A DNA stretch of 64,000 nucleotides, from contig NZ_PZJV01000001.1 of the NCBI RefSeq assembly GCF_003206155.1, forward strand, positions 1,222,572-1,286,571. The letters are read 5' to 3'. Origin of the DNA: Salinicola halophilus (GTDB lineage Bacteria > Pseudomonadota > Gammaproteobacteria > Pseudomonadales > Halomonadaceae). Shown here piece by piece: positions 34,435 through 43,991 of this stretch. Under the pieces are notes generated by a model. It was not told where the DNA came from. It made no database searches and was given only the letters and a program-made list of their open reading frames with translations. A program made the translations under genes and the position numbers. Position 1 is the stretch's first letter. Each line of letters opens with the position of its first letter.

Positions 34435-34896
34435 ATGATCGCGACCCGCCCTGCCGCTCGAGACGATCTCGACAGCCTCGTCCCGCTGGTCGACGCCTAT
34501 CGCCGTTTCTACGACCAAGCCACGAATTTCGACGGCACGCGGGACTTCATGCGCTCGCGCCTGGCCAATGGCGACGCCGAGATCCTGCTGGCCTCCGATA
34601 ACGCCGCCGGAGACGCGCGTGCCGTAGGCTTCGCGCAACTCTTCCCGCTACCTTCCACCGCCGATCTCGCCCCGCGCTGGATCCTCAACGACCTCTTTGT
34701 GAAGCCCGAGGCCCGCCGGCGCGGCGTGGGTACGACACTGCTGGAGGCCGCCCACGAGCACGCCGCGAGCCGCGGCGTGCCCAAACTGATGCTGCGCACC
34801 CAGGTCGGCAACGTCGCCGCCAAATCGCGCTACGAGGCGCTCGGCTGGCAGCGCGACGACGCGTTCGATACCTATGTGCTGACCGTGCGGCCGTAG
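34435..34896 (+). CDS. GNAT-family N-acetyltransferase
   Basis: 153-residue acetyltransferase, a single GNAT domain. The acetyl-CoA loop is in LFVKPEARRRGVGTTLLEAA (about 84-103), preceded by the strand RWILNDLFV and followed by LMLRTQVGNVAAKSRYEALGW. GGAG lies six bases before the ATG at 34435; the huge upstream frame is a shadow of the MocR gene. It is divergent from the MocR regulator, suggesting regulation by it. The substrate could be an amine or amino acid. Confidence 0.87.
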   Translation: MIATRPAARDDLDSLVPLVDAYRRFYDQATNFDGTRDFMRSRLANGDAEILLASDNAAGDARAVGFAQLFPLPSTADLAPRWILNDLFVKPEARRRGVGTTLLEAAHEHAASRGVPKLMLRTQVGNVAAKSRYEALGWQRDDAFDTYVLTVRP

Positions 34897-34984
34897 ATTC
34901 GATCTCGGCTCGCTCGCCCCCTATCGATTCGAATCGCTTCTTCCCGCTACCACTCGGGTTCTCATTTCCACCCTGGAGCTTGCC

Positions 34985-35446
34985 ATGACCCCTGCCTCCC
35001 GCGTTCTCGATACCCCGCCCGCCTACCCTGACGTCATGCCCGCGGCCATGGCGAAAAAGCTCGCGCTGCACACCGACGCCTGGGATCTGGCGGTGGATCT
35101 CGCCGCCGAAGTCGAGACACTGGTCGTCATCGACACCCGTTCGCCGTCGCACTACGCCGCCGGCCATATTCCCGGGGCGATCAGCCTGCCCCACGTCGAC
35201 ATGACGGCCGAGCGGCTGGCCAAGCTCGCGACCGATCGCGTCTATGTCTGCTACTGCGACGGCATCGGCTGCAACGGCTCGACCCGCGGCGCGTTCAAGC
35301 TCGCGAGCGCCGGGTTTCGAGTCAAGGAACTGCTGGGCGGTCTGGACTTCTGGCGGCGCGACGGCCACCCGGTCGCGACCGGAATCGACCCTGGCTCGCT
35401 GCGGCCGGACGAGATCGCGAACTGCGGTTGTGGAGCGACAACATGA
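34985..35446 (+). CDS. Rhodanese-domain sulfurtransferase
   Basis: 153-residue single rhodanese domain. VVIDTRSPSHYAAGHIPGA (about 47-65) is the family CH2A-type motif, and the active-site loop reads CYCDGIGCNGS, with the catalytic cysteine in an unusual two-extra-cysteine setting. LLGGLDFWRRDGHPV ends the domain. A C-terminal CGCG follows and might bind metal. GGAG precedes the ATG. Its stop overlaps the start of the next GNAT gene (ATGA), so both are co-translated. The sulfur donor and acceptor are unknown. Confidence 0.88.
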   Translation: MTPASRVLDTPPAYPDVMPAAMAKKLALHTDAWDLAVDLAAEVETLVVIDTRSPSHYAAGHIPGAISLPHVDMTAERLAKLATDRVYVCYCDGIGCNGSTRGAFKLASAGFRVKELLGGLDFWRRDGHPVATGIDPGSLRPDEIANCGCGATT

Positions 35447-36189
35447 GCGAGACGACGAACCGCTACGGCCAGCCGGTGGGAACCGCCATCATCGGCTGGC
35501 AAGCGCCACCGGCGCCGGCCGCGGTCAGGCTGAGCGGACGCTTCGGCGCCCTCGAACCGCTCGACGCCGTGCGCCACGGCCCCGCCCTCTGGCGGGCCTG
35601 GCAGCAGAGCGATCCGGCGATCGCGGCAGACGATGACGCCGGCGCTCGCTGGACCTATCTCGGCGGTCGCCCCTTCGACGACGAGGCGGGCTGTCTCGCC
35701 TGGCTCGCGTCGATGAGCGCCGAAAGCGACCCGCTCGCCTTTGCCATCGTCGACGCCGATGGCCACGCGCTCGGCATGGCGGCCTATCTGCGAATCGATA
35801 CGACCAATGCCAGCCTGGAGATCGGGCATCTCAACTTCTCCCCCGAACTTGCGCGCACGGCGCTGGCCAGCGAGTCCCTGATGCAACTGATCGCCCACGC
35901 CTTCGCGCTCGGCTATCGCCGGGTGGAGTGGAAGTGCGATGCGCTGAACGCCGCCTCACGACGCGCCGCCGAGCGGCTGGGCTTTCGCTTCGAAGGCGTG
36001 TTTCGCCAACACCGCGTAGTGAACGGGCGCAATCGCGACACGGCCTGGTTCTCCATCGTCGATGCCGAGTGGCCCGAGCTCCGGGCGATTCAACGGGCCT
36101 GGCTCGCCCCGGAGAACGTCGATGACTACGGCCATCAGCGGCAATCGCTGTCGACGATCGCCGCCAGCTTTCACGAGTCAGGGGGCTGA
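35443..36189 (+). CDS. GNAT-family acetyltransferase, RimJ/RimL-like
   Basis: 248-residue acetyltransferase of the large GNAT group (Acetyltransf_3 type) that includes ribosomal-protein and microcin acetylases. Features: GARWTYLGGRPF, AIVDADGHALGMAAYLRID, SLEIGHLNFSPELARTALAS, then VEWKCDALNAASRRAAERLG and FRFEGVFRQHRVVNGRNRDT. The ATG at 35443 overlaps the rhodanese stop by four bases. It is followed three bases later by the PaiB-type gene, forming a likely three-gene operon. The substrate is unknown. Confidence 0.87.
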   Translation: MSETTNRYGQPVGTAIIGWQAPPAPAAVRLSGRFGALEPLDAVRHGPALWRAWQQSDPAIAADDDAGARWTYLGGRPFDDEAGCLAWLASMSAESDPLAFAIVDADGHALGMAAYLRIDTTNASLEIGHLNFSPELARTALASESLMQLIAHAFALGYRRVEWKCDALNAASRRAAERLGFRFEGVFRQHRVVNGRNRDTAWFSIVDAEWPELRAIQRAWLAPENVDDYGHQRQSLSTIAASFHESGG

Positions 36190-36192
36190 GCC

Positions 36193-36831
36193 ATGCATCA
36201 ACCCCGCCAGTTCCGAATCGGCGATCCCAGTGCTCTCGCCCAGGCCATCGACGACGCCCCCTTCGCCACGCTGATCACCTCGGGTAGGGATGGCGGCATC
36301 GACGCCGATCATCTGCCGCTGCTGCGCGACGCCAGTGCAATGGCCGCCGCCGGCGAGCGCCTTCTGGGCCACGTCGCTCTCGCCAACCCGCTGGCCGAGC
36401 GGCTGAATGAGGCGGGAGCCATCGAGGCGATGGCGATATTCCACGGCCCGCAGGCGTATATCACCCCCACCTGGTATCCGGCCAAACGCGAACACGGGCG
36501 CGTCGTCCCCACCTGGAACTATCAGGTGGTGCACGTTCACGGCGTCGTGAAGCGTATCGACGATGCCGACTGGCTCGACGCCCATGTCAAAAGCCTGACC
36601 GAGCGCTTCGAGCGCGCGCAGCCGTCACCCTGGTCGGTCACCGACGCCCCGAGCGACTTCGTCGCCAAGCTGTGTGGCGCCATCGTCGGCGTCGAACTCG
36701 TCATCACGCGGATCGAGGGCAAGCGCAAGGCGAGCCAGCACAAGCCGCTTGCCGAACGCCAAGCGATCCGTCGCGGACTGCGCGCGCAGGGCCATAGCGA
36801 AGACGACGCCCGCTGCCTCAGCGGCGTTTGA
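36193..36831 (+). CDS. PaiB-type FMN-binding protein
   Basis: 212-residue protein of the PaiB/FMN-binding split-barrel family, annotated elsewhere as a negative transcriptional regulator. The signature AYITPTWYPAKREHGRVVPT is at about 93-112, followed by WNYQVVHVHGV. SDFVAKLCGAIVGVELVITR and EGKRKASQHKP near the end are also family features. It begins three bases after the GNAT gene (ATG at 36193), so the rhodanese, acetyltransferase and PaiB genes probably form one transcript. In Bacillus PaiB pairs with the acetyltransferase PaiA, and a GNAT neighbour here fits that pattern. Confidence 0.88.
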   Translation: MHQPRQFRIGDPSALAQAIDDAPFATLITSGRDGGIDADHLPLLRDASAMAAAGERLLGHVALANPLAERLNEAGAIEAMAIFHGPQAYITPTWYPAKREHGRVVPTWNYQVVHVHGVVKRIDDADWLDAHVKSLTERFERAQPSPWSVTDAPSDFVAKLCGAIVGVELVITRIEGKRKASQHKPLAERQAIRRGLRAQGHSEDDARCLSGV

Positions 36832-36975
36832 GGCTTGGCGACTACGCGGCGCTGCGCGACACCCCGTCGCTGGACCTCGCCCGCCAGCGGCGTAAAATAT
36901 GTCGCGTTCGTTTCCGTACCCCTCGGTACCCCACCCGGTCCGCCCTTTACGCGGGCGACTGCCTGGAGCCATCGC

Positions 36976-37929
36976 ATGTCCCCAACCGATCGACCGATCG
37001 TGGTCGCGGCGTTGTACCGCTTCGTGACCCTCGATGACTACGAATCCCTGCGCGAGCCGCTGCTCGAGGAGATGAAACGCCTCGACGTCAAAGGCACGCT
37101 GCTGCTCGCCGCCGAAGGCATCAACGGCACCGTCTCCGGCACGCGTGACGCCATCGACGCCCTGCTCGACTGGCTCAGACGCGACGAGCGCCTCGCCGGG
37201 CTGGACCACAAGGAGTCCTACGCCGAGGCGCACCCGTTCTATCGCACCAAGGTGAAATTGAAGCGCGAGATCGTCACCATGGGTGTCGACGAGGTCGACC
37301 CCAATCACCGCGTCGGCACCTACGTCGAACCCCAGGCGTGGAACGCGCTGATCGACGACCCGGAAGTGCTGGTGATCGACACCCGCAACGACTACGAGGT
37401 CGCCATCGGCAGCTTCGAGGGGGCGATCGACCCGGAGACCCGCTCGTTCCGCGAATTCCCCGAGTACGTTCGCGAGCACTACGATCCCGCCCGGCACAAG
37501 AAGGTGGCGATGTTCTGCACCGGGGGTATCCGCTGCGAAAAGGCATCGAGCTTCATGCTCAACGAGGGGTTCGAGGAGGTCTTTCACCTCAAGGGCGGGA
37601 TTCTCAACTATCTGGAGAAAGTGCCGGAGGCCGAGACCCGCTGGCGCGGAGACTGCTTCGTCTTCGATAACCGGGTGACGGTGCGTCACGACCTCACCGA
37701 GGGCGAATACGACCAGTGTCACGCCTGTCGTCGGCCGATCTCGGCGGAGGATAAGGCCTCGGACAAGTACTCGCCGGGCGTGAGCTGCCCCCACTGCTGG
37801 GATTCGCTATCGGAAAAGACCCGTGCCGGGGCCCGCGAGCGTCAGCGCCAGATCGAGCTTGCCAAGGCGCGCAACGAGCCGCACCCCATCGGCCGCGATC
37901 CGCGCAGGCCGCTCGACGACAGGACCTGA
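36976..37929 (+). CDS. trhO: tRNA uridine(34) hydroxylase TrhO (rhodanese-related)
   Basis: 317-residue YceA/TrhO family protein that hydroxylates uridine-34 of certain tRNAs. The N-terminal domain has [15 protein letters not shown] and [18 protein letters not shown]. The rhodanese domain has [17 protein letters not shown] and the active-site loop [12 protein letters not shown] with the catalytic cysteine. The C-terminal CHACRRPI and CPHCWDSL make a zinc-type cysteine cluster. GGAG precedes the ATG at 36976; the longer frame is unsupported. It stands alone between PaiB and the converging yrbL gene. Confidence 0.94.
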   Translation: MSPTDRPIVVAALYRFVTLDDYESLREPLLEEMKRLDVKGTLLLAAEGINGTVSGTRDAIDALLDWLRRDERLAGLDHKESYAEAHPFYRTKVKLKREIVTMGVDEVDPNHRVGTYVEPQAWNALIDDPEVLVIDTRNDYEVAIGSFEGAIDPETRSFREFPEYVREHYDPARHKKVAMFCTGGIRCEKASSFMLNEGFEEVFHLKGGILNYLEKVPEAETRWRGDCFVFDNRVTVRHDLTEGEYDQCHACRRPISAEDKASDKYSPGVSCPHCWDSLSEKTRAGARERQRQIELAKARNEPHPIGRDPRRPLDDRT

Positions 37930-37970
37930 GACGCCGGGCGACACGCGACGTCTCATCGGGCGACGGGGCG

Positions 37971-38588
37971 TCAGCGTACGCTTGCGAGAATCGACTCGCG
38001 GCTCGCGGCGGGAAGCAGGCCGTAGCCGGTGAGCTTGGCGAAGAAGCGCGCCATGCGCCGATCGATCTTTTTACGGGCAAACCACGGCCAGACGTTCGCC
38101 AGCGGCAGAAAGTCAGGATTGGAGACACCGTCGATCAGCCACAGCCGAAGGCTGTCATCGCCGCGTCGCTGACAGACGATGTTGCGGTCGTTGATGTCGG
38201 AGGGAACGATCCACTGCGCACGGAGGTAGCGGTAGAGCCGCTCGAGCTCGGCGCGAAAGGCGGCAGTCTCGAACCAGCCGGTGTCACCGCGGTCGCGCCA
38301 CTGGCGAATCGTCTGAGAGAGTTCGCCGTCGGCATCCCGTATCAGCGCGAAGACCAGCCCTTCCCCGCGATCCGTCTCGAGCGTGCCGTAGTAGGCCGGC
38401 ACGCGCTGCCAGTCCGTCATGCCGCGGCGTGCGAGGCGCTCGAAGTAAGCCTTTTCGCGGGCATTCTGCTCGCTGCCCCGCTCGGGAAAGCGCGCCACCT
38501 TGATACAGCGGTCGGGATGATCCGGATGGCGATAGACCGCCCGGTCGTTGCCGTGGGCGAGCTCCGTCGCCGACGAAAGAGAGAGCAT
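37971..38588 (-). CDS. yrbL: YrbL-family protein
   Basis: 205-residue YrbL protein, related to the protein-kinase fold by its N-terminal half (AVYRHPDHPDRCIKVARF, with the lysine). The distinctive C-terminal half has WIVPSDINDRNIVCQR and LWLIDGVSNPDFLPLAN. In E. coli yrbL is under PhoP control; no PhoP box was identified here. The ATG at 38588 follows a GAGG; the longer frame is not needed. It lies between the converging trhO and the glnE gene on the same strand. The function is not established. Confidence 0.9.
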   Translation of the reverse strand: MLSLSSATELAHGNDRAVYRHPDHPDRCIKVARFPERGSEQNAREKAYFERLARRGMTDWQRVPAYYGTLETDRGEGLVFALIRDADGELSQTIRQWRDRGDTGWFETAAFRAELERLYRYLRAQWIVPSDINDRNIVCQRRGDDSLRLWLIDGVSNPDFLPLANVWPWFARKKIDRRMARFFAKLTGYGLLPAASRESILASVR

Positions 38589-38696
38589 GCAAACCTCGAT
38601 GTGACGCGACGATGACAGCCGCATGAAATCGGTATGACGCCAGAGGATAGCGTGATAATCCCCGGGTTTCATGCCACGCCAAGGCTTTCGACGGCG

Positions 38697-41693
38697 TCAC
38701 GCCGGCCGCATCCACTTCTGCCACAGCTCGCACACTCGCTGACGATGCGTGACGAAAGCGCTCTCGTCGACGAGACTGCCGGATTTGGCCAGCGCCGCGC
38801 GGTGTGTCGCGTCGCGGTAGGCGAGATAGGCCGCCTGCAGATCGCGCGCCTCGTCTTCGGGCAGCCGCGCACGCTCCGCCAGCGCATCCAGAATGCGCAT
38901 GTTGTCGGTGACCTCCAGCAGCGCCGGTGTCTCGTGGGACAGCGCCAGCACCGCGTACTGGTTCATGAACTCGATATCCACCAGGCCGCCGTCGTCCTGC
39001 TTGAGATGAAAGCGCCCCGCCGCTCGCGCCTCGCCGCCGCTGCCCAGGTGATCGCGCATCTTGGCACGCATCTCGATCACCGCCTGACGCAGCGCCTCGT
39101 CATCGCGCTTCTGGCCCAGAATCTCCGCGCGCACGCTGGCGAACCGCTCGCCGAGCGCGACGCTGCCCGCTACCGGGCGCGCCCTCACCAGTGCCTGGTG
39201 CTCCCAGGTCCACGCCTCCCGGCGCTGATACTCGGCGAACGCCTCCATCGAGGAGACCAGCAGGCCGGCGCTGCCCGAGGGGCGCAGGCGCAGGTCGACT
39301 TCGTAGAGCGTGCCGCTCGGGGTGGTGACCGTCAGCAGGTGGATGATGCGCTGGCCCAGCCGGGTGAAGAAGACCACGTTGTCGATCGACTTGGCGCCGT
39401 CGGTGACGCCCCGCGGCGCGGCGTCGTAGAGAAAGACGACGTCGAGATCCGAGCCGTAGCCGAGCTCGATGCCGCCGAGCTTGCCGTAGCCGACGATCGA
39501 AAACGCCGCTTCGCGCTCACCGTCGCGGGGGGCGGGACGGCCGTAGCGCGCGGTGAGCGAGCGCCACGCCATCTGCAGCACGCTCTCCAGTATCACCTCG
39601 GCGATGGCGGTCAGATAGTCGCTGACCTTCATCAGCACCCGGCCACCGGCGACGTCGGAGGCGGCGACGCGCAGCACCTGGGTCTGCTTGAACACTCGCA
39701 GCACCTCCAACTGGCCTTCGTCGTCGTCTTCCGGCACCCGCGCCAGTGCCTGACGCAGCTCGTCAGCCAGCCGCGCCTTGTCCGCCGGGGAGTAGAGCGT
39801 CGCCGGCGTGAGCAGTTCGTCGAGCAGGATCGGATGGCGTGCCAGCTGCTCGGCGATCCACGGGCTGGCGCTGCAGAGCTTGAGCAGCGCCGGCAGCACC
39901 TGCGGGTTCTCGCGCAGCAGCGAGAGATAAGCGGTACGCCGCAGCACCGCCTCGATCAGCGGCAGGACCCGCTCGAATGCCAGACTCGGCGAGTCGCTCT
40001 CGGCGGCGGCCTGCAGCAGTAGCGGCATCACCGTTTCGAGCCGCTCGAAGCCGATGCGCTGCATGGCGCGCACGCCACGGGCGTCGCGAAAGGCGGCCAG
40101 CCGGCGCTGCGTCTCGGGCAGCGAGAAGCCGGCCTTTGCCAACAGTTCTTCGCTCGTGGACTCGTCGAGCTCGCCGCGCCAGAGCTGCCCCCAGAGCGTG
40201 AGGGCGCGATCCCGCGCGTCGGTGCCGCCGGACCCCGTCGTCTCGTCCTGATTCTCGGCGCGGTCGTCGTCCGTATCGCTCTCCTCGGGATCGGCGACGA
40301 CCGCATCGAAATGGTGGCGTACCCGCCCCCGCGCGGCCTCGAGCGCGGCAAGAAGCGCTTCCCAGTCGGGAAAGTCGAGCGCCATCGCCAGCCGGGCGCG
40401 GTCGGTCTCGCTTTCCGGCAGCTTCTGCGTCTGTCGGTCGTGCTGCGCCTGCAGTGCATGCTCGAGATCGCGCAGAAAGACGTAGTCGTCGTGGAGTTCG
40501 GTCACGACCGCTTGGGGCAGCAGCTCAAGTTCGACCAGACAGCGCATGGCGCGCTCCAGCGAGCTGACCTGCAGCTCGGTGTCGCGTCCGCCGCGAATGA
40601 GCTGGAACGCCTGGACCACGAACTCCACCTCGCGAATACCGCCGCGGCCGAGCTTGATGTTGTCGTCGCGCCCGAGGCGTTTGACCTCACGATGGATCAG
40701 CGACTTCATCTCACGCAGGGACGCGATCGCGCCGAAATCCAGATACCGGCGGTAGATGAACGGCTTGAGCGCGTCGAGCAGCGCCTCGCCCGCTGCCGTG
40801 TCACCGGCGATGGGCCGCGCCTTGAGCATGGCGTAGCGCTCCCACTCCCGGCCCTGATCCTGATAGTAGGCCGTCAGCGTATTGAAGCTGCCCACCAGCG
40901 GGCCGCCGTCGCCGAGCGGGCGCAGGCGCATGTCGACCCGGAACACGAAGCCGTCGGCGGTGATCGCATCCAGCGCGGCGATCAGCTTCTGGCCCAGCTT
41001 GGTGAAGTACTGCTGGTGGTCGTACTGACGCTCGCCGCCCTGGCTCGTGCCCTTCTCGGGGAAGGCGAAGATCAGATCGATATCCGAGGAGAGGTTGAGC
41101 TCGCCGGCGCCGAGCTTGCCCATGCCGAGCACCACCAGCCGCTGCGCCTCGCCGCTCTCCCGCGGCTGCGGCGTCCCCCAACGCTTGGCGAAATGGCGCT
41201 CGAGCCAGACCAGCGCGCCTTCGACGCACACCTCCGCGAGTGCCGACACCGCCGCCGCCGTCTGCCACATGCCGCCGCCGTCAAGGTCGCGCCAGACGAT
41301 GCCCAGCATCCGCGTCTGACGGAATCGGCGCAGCGCCGCGTGAAGCCCCGCCTCGTCTTCCTCGCCGTCGAGCGACTCGGCGAGGGCGGCTTCGAGTGCC
41401 TCCCGGCTCGGCGCGGCATCCAGCTCGCCGCTGTCGCGCAGCGCGAGCAGTCGCGTCGGGTCGTGGGTCAGCGTCTCGAGGGCGAAATCCGACAGCACCA
41501 CCGTTCGTAGCAGGGCCTGGCGCCTGTCGTCACCCAGCTCACGCCAGGCGGCGACGGTGGCTTCCTCTTCGCAGGAGGCGATCGCCTCTCGCAGGCGCCG
41601 CTCGGCCGCCTCGCGCGCCTCGCCCAGCTCGTCGGGAAACGCCGGCTCGGCGAACCATTCAGCGTCGAGATCGTGCGACTCGGGTGGCGGCAT
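38697..41693 (-). CDS. glnE: Bifunctional glutamine synthetase adenylyltransferase/deadenylylase
   Basis: 998-residue GlnE, the usual length, controlling glutamine synthetase by adenylylation and its removal in response to PII. It contains two nucleotidyltransferase domains: one with GELNLSSDIDLIFAFPEKG (about 230-250) and a second with IELGYGSDLDVVFLYD (about 745-760), each with the D-x-D metal motif. The start was set at 41693, with GGAG six bases ahead; ATG at 41705 is the alternative. The middle region has an acidic insert (DPEESDTDDDRAENQ). It is independent of its neighbours. Confidence 0.97.
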   Translation of the reverse strand: MPPPESHDLDAEWFAEPAFPDELGEAREAAERRLREAIASCEEEATVAAWRELGDDRRQALLRTVVLSDFALETLTHDPTRLLALRDSGELDAAPSREALEAALAESLDGEEDEAGLHAALRRFRQTRMLGIVWRDLDGGGMWQTAAAVSALAEVCVEGALVWLERHFAKRWGTPQPRESGEAQRLVVLGMGKLGAGELNLSSDIDLIFAFPEKGTSQGGERQYDHQQYFTKLGQKLIAALDAITADGFVFRVDMRLRPLGDGGPLVGSFNTLTAYYQDQGREWERYAMLKARPIAGDTAAGEALLDALKPFIYRRYLDFGAIASLREMKSLIHREVKRLGRDDNIKLGRGGIREVEFVVQAFQLIRGGRDTELQVSSLERAMRCLVELELLPQAVVTELHDDYVFLRDLEHALQAQHDRQTQKLPESETDRARLAMALDFPDWEALLAALEAARGRVRHHFDAVVADPEESDTDDDRAENQDETTGSGGTDARDRALTLWGQLWRGELDESTSEELLAKAGFSLPETQRRLAAFRDARGVRAMQRIGFERLETVMPLLLQAAAESDSPSLAFERVLPLIEAVLRRTAYLSLLRENPQVLPALLKLCSASPWIAEQLARHPILLDELLTPATLYSPADKARLADELRQALARVPEDDDEGQLEVLRVFKQTQVLRVAASDVAGGRVLMKVSDYLTAIAEVILESVLQMAWRSLTARYGRPAPRDGEREAAFSIVGYGKLGGIELGYGSDLDVVFLYDAAPRGVTDGAKSIDNVVFFTRLGQRIIHLLTVTTPSGTLYEVDLRLRPSGSAGLLVSSMEAFAEYQRREAWTWEHQALVRARPVAGSVALGERFASVRAEILGQKRDDEALRQAVIEMRAKMRDHLGSGGEARAAGRFHLKQDDGGLVDIEFMNQYAVLALSHETPALLEVTDNMRILDALAERARLPEDEARDLQAAYLAYRDATHRAALAKSGSLVDESAFVTHRQRVCELWQKWMRPA

Positions 41694-41953
41694 CGGGAAC
41701 TCCATGGCGAAAGCGGGAATGACAGGGTTCGGTGGGCCAGCATAGCGAATGCGCCAAATCGGGCCAATGCAGGAAATCGAGGCGAAATGCCGCGAAGTCG
41801 CGGCGAAACGCCGGCTTGCCACCAAGGTTGTATTACATCCTACAAAATGACCGGGTATACCTGCGTCACACGCTCGCGAATCACGCCGTCGTTAATCCCG
41901 ACGGCGGCGCCGATGGTCGAATCCTTCGCCGACTCACAACCTGGAGACGCCGC

Positions 41954-42271
41954 ATGATCGTTGACCAGCGCACTTACACCATGGTGCCCGGAAGGCTGAA
42001 CGCCTTTCTCGAACTCTACGAACGCGAAGGCCTGCCGATCCAGCGACGCCATCTCGGCGAGCCGATCGGCTACTTCACCGTCGAGACCGGACCGCAGAAT
42101 CAGGTGGTGCATCTCTGGGGCTACGCCAGCGCCGCCGAGCGCGAGCAAAAGCGCGGCGACATGGAGAAAGACCCCGACTGGATCGCCTATCGCCGCAAGA
42201 GCGCGGAGGCCGGCAACGTGCAGTACCAGGAGAACAAGCTGCTGCGCTCCGTCTCCTTCTCGCCGCTTTGA
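41954..42271 (+). CDS. NIPSNAP family protein
   Basis: 105-residue NIPSNAP-domain protein, a ferredoxin-like dimeric fold of unknown function. Typical features: DQRTYTMVPGRLNAFLELYE, HLGEPIGYFTVETGPQNQVV, HLWGYASAAEREQKRG and the end ENKLLRSVSFSPL. GGAG precedes the ATG. It lies 61 bp before the TctC gene, the first of a tripartite tricarboxylate transporter, and is probably co-transcribed with it, so it may act on the imported carboxylate or a derivative. Confidence 0.87.
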   Translation: MIVDQRTYTMVPGRLNAFLELYEREGLPIQRRHLGEPIGYFTVETGPQNQVVHLWGYASAAEREQKRGDMEKDPDWIAYRRKSAEAGNVQYQENKLLRSVSFSPL

Positions 42272-42286
42272 GGCGTCGAGCCGAAT

Positions 42287-42307
42287 CACGAACCACGAAC
42301 CACGACC
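42287..42307 (+). repeat. Three tandem 7-bp repeats before tctC
   Basis: CACGAAC, CACGAAC and CACGACC follow each other in the gap between the NIPSNAP and tctC genes. They are short, so they may be slippage products; they sit about 26 bases before the tctC start. Confidence 0.6.
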
Positions 42308-42332
42308 GCAATCCAGCCACGGGGAACGCCTC

Positions 42333-43313
42333 ATGACACTCAAGACGCTCTGTCTCGGACTCACCGCACTGACCGCTCTCTCCGCCGGCGCCGTTCAGGC
42401 CGACTACCCGGAACGCGACGTCAGGGTGATCGTGCCCGCCGCCGCCGGGGGCGGCACGGACGCCATCGTGCGCAAGATCTCCAACATCGCCGAGGAGTCG
42501 CTGCCGGTCTCGATGTACGTCGAGAACGTCGAGGGCGGGATGACGGCGACGGGTCTGCTGCAGCTGATGAAGGCGCGTCCGGACGGCCAGACCATCGCGG
42601 CGATCACCTACGACAGCATCATCACCATCCCGTGGAAGAACATGCTGCCCGGTTTCACCATGGACAAGATGCGCATGATCGCGCGTATTACCAGCGAAGC
42701 GGACGCGATCACGGTCTCCGAGAGTGCGCCCTTCGAGACGTTCGAGGAGCTGATCGCCGCCGCCAAGGAGAATCCCGGCAGCATCCGCGTCGGCGTGCAG
42801 AACATGGGTGCGCGAACCCACCTCACCATGCTGCAGCTCCAGGAACTCACCGGCACCGAGTTCAAGATCGTCTCCTACGACAACAGCGCGGCGACGCAGA
42901 AAGAGGCGCTGCTCAACGGCGAGGTCGACGCCGTGGTGACGAGTCTCGGCGACCTCGCGCCGCTGATCGAATCCGGCCAGGCCCGCGGTCTGGTGGAATT
43001 CACCGACACGCAGAACGAGGGCTTCCCCGACGTGCCGCCGGTCACCGAAACCGACACCGGCATCGATCTCGAAATGGGTAGCTTCATCGTGCTGGTCGCG
43101 CCGGCGCGCACGCCGGACGACGTCGTCGAGACCCTCGAAAGCACCTATCACGAGGCTTATGAAAGCGACGAGTTCCAGCAGTGGCTGGAGCAGATCGGCG
43201 TCACGCCGGCCTGGCTCGGCGCCGGCGACGTGACCGAGTGGGCGAACGAGACCCAGCAGCAGCTCTTCACCACCATGGACGATCTGGTCGAACAGGGCGT
43301 GCTCGAGAAGTAA
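42333..43313 (+). CDS. tctC: Tripartite tricarboxylate transporter, substrate-binding protein TctC
   Basis: 326-residue periplasmic TctC-type binding protein. A signal peptide ends near GAVQA (about residue 22). The mature part has PERDVRVIVPAAAGGGTDAI and GGMTATGLLQLMKARPDGQT, family marks for carboxylate contacts. NNSAA-type text appears as YDNSAATQKEALLNGEVDAV. It is the first subunit of TctCBA, with the B and A genes directly following. Family members bind citrate, tartrate, terephthalate and others; the ligand is unknown. CGGGGA lies upstream of the ATG. Confidence 0.94.
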   Translation: MTLKTLCLGLTALTALSAGAVQADYPERDVRVIVPAAAGGGTDAIVRKISNIAEESLPVSMYVENVEGGMTATGLLQLMKARPDGQTIAAITYDSIITIPWKNMLPGFTMDKMRMIARITSEADAITVSESAPFETFEELIAAAKENPGSIRVGVQNMGARTHLTMLQLQELTGTEFKIVSYDNSAATQKEALLNGEVDAVVTSLGDLAPLIESGQARGLVEFTDTQNEGFPDVPPVTETDTGIDLEMGSFIVLVAPARTPDDVVETLESTYHEAYESDEFQQWLEQIGVTPAWLGAGDVTEWANETQQQLFTTMDDLVEQGVLEK

Positions 43314-43440
43314 CCGTCGTGCCAGCGGCGATCCCCGCGCCGGGGTCGCCGCGCCCAACCCCTCGGCTCCCCCGAGATTCCACCATCGCCTCGTGCCGGC
43401 CATCCGCTCGGCCCGGGGCGCGCTTCGGAGATACGCCACC

Positions 43441-43989
43441 ATGCCCTCGAGACACGCTCTCCGATCCCGCCTGCTCGACGGCGAGTTCGTGCTGCCGGCG
43501 ATCCTCGCGGTCGTCACCCTGATCTATCTGATCTCCGCTCTCGAGCTCGGCCCGCCCATGCGTGGCGGCAACATGACGGCCTCGTTCTTTCCCATCGCCA
43601 CGGCGATCGTGGTGCTGATCGCCCTCGTCGTCGCCATGGTCAGCGCGCTGCGCGCCAGACCCGAAGCCCCCGAACCCGCCGCTGCCGCTTCGACGCAGGC
43701 CGGGGAAGAAGGCCGGGACGATGCGCCGGTCGCCAGGCGCTACGTTGGCCTCACGCCGGGGGCGATCGGGGTCATCGTGCTGACGGCGGGCTATCTGCTG
43801 GCATTCGATCTGATCGGCTATTTCGTCGCCACTTTCGTCTACGTACTGCTGCTGACCGGGCTCTTCAGCGGCGGCCTGCGACAGCAGTGGGTGTCGAAGC
43901 TGGTCGCCACGGTGGCCATCACGCTCGCCGGCTACCTGCTGTTCGAGGTCGTCTTCCAGGTTCGACTGCCTACGCTCTGGAGCCAGTGA
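43441..43989 (+). CDS. tctB: Tripartite tricarboxylate transporter small subunit TctB
   Basis: 182-residue membrane protein with four hydrophobic segments and a charged loop rich in Glu and Ala (about residues 72-98, PEAPEPAAAASTQAGEEGRD). It is the poorly conserved small subunit of TctCBA. The ATG at 43441 has GGAG nine bases ahead; the longer frame is unsupported. It precedes tctA by two bases and follows tctC by 127 bp. Confidence 0.9.
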   Translation: MPSRHALRSRLLDGEFVLPAILAVVTLIYLISALELGPPMRGGNMTASFFPIATAIVVLIALVVAMVSALRARPEAPEPAAAASTQAGEEGRDDAPVARRYVGLTPGAIGVIVLTAGYLLAFDLIGYFVATFVYVLLLTGLFSGGLRQQWVSKLVATVAITLAGYLLFEVVFQVRLPTLWSQ

Positions 43990-43991
43990 TC

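Noticed and set aside
37927..37955. TGAGACG / CGTCTCA hairpin after trhO
   Set aside because: 7-bp stem with a 15-base loop and no T run; too weak to call a terminator.
38634..41510. Two long plus-strand frames opposite glnE
   Set aside because: Antisense shadows of a 998-residue conserved enzyme.
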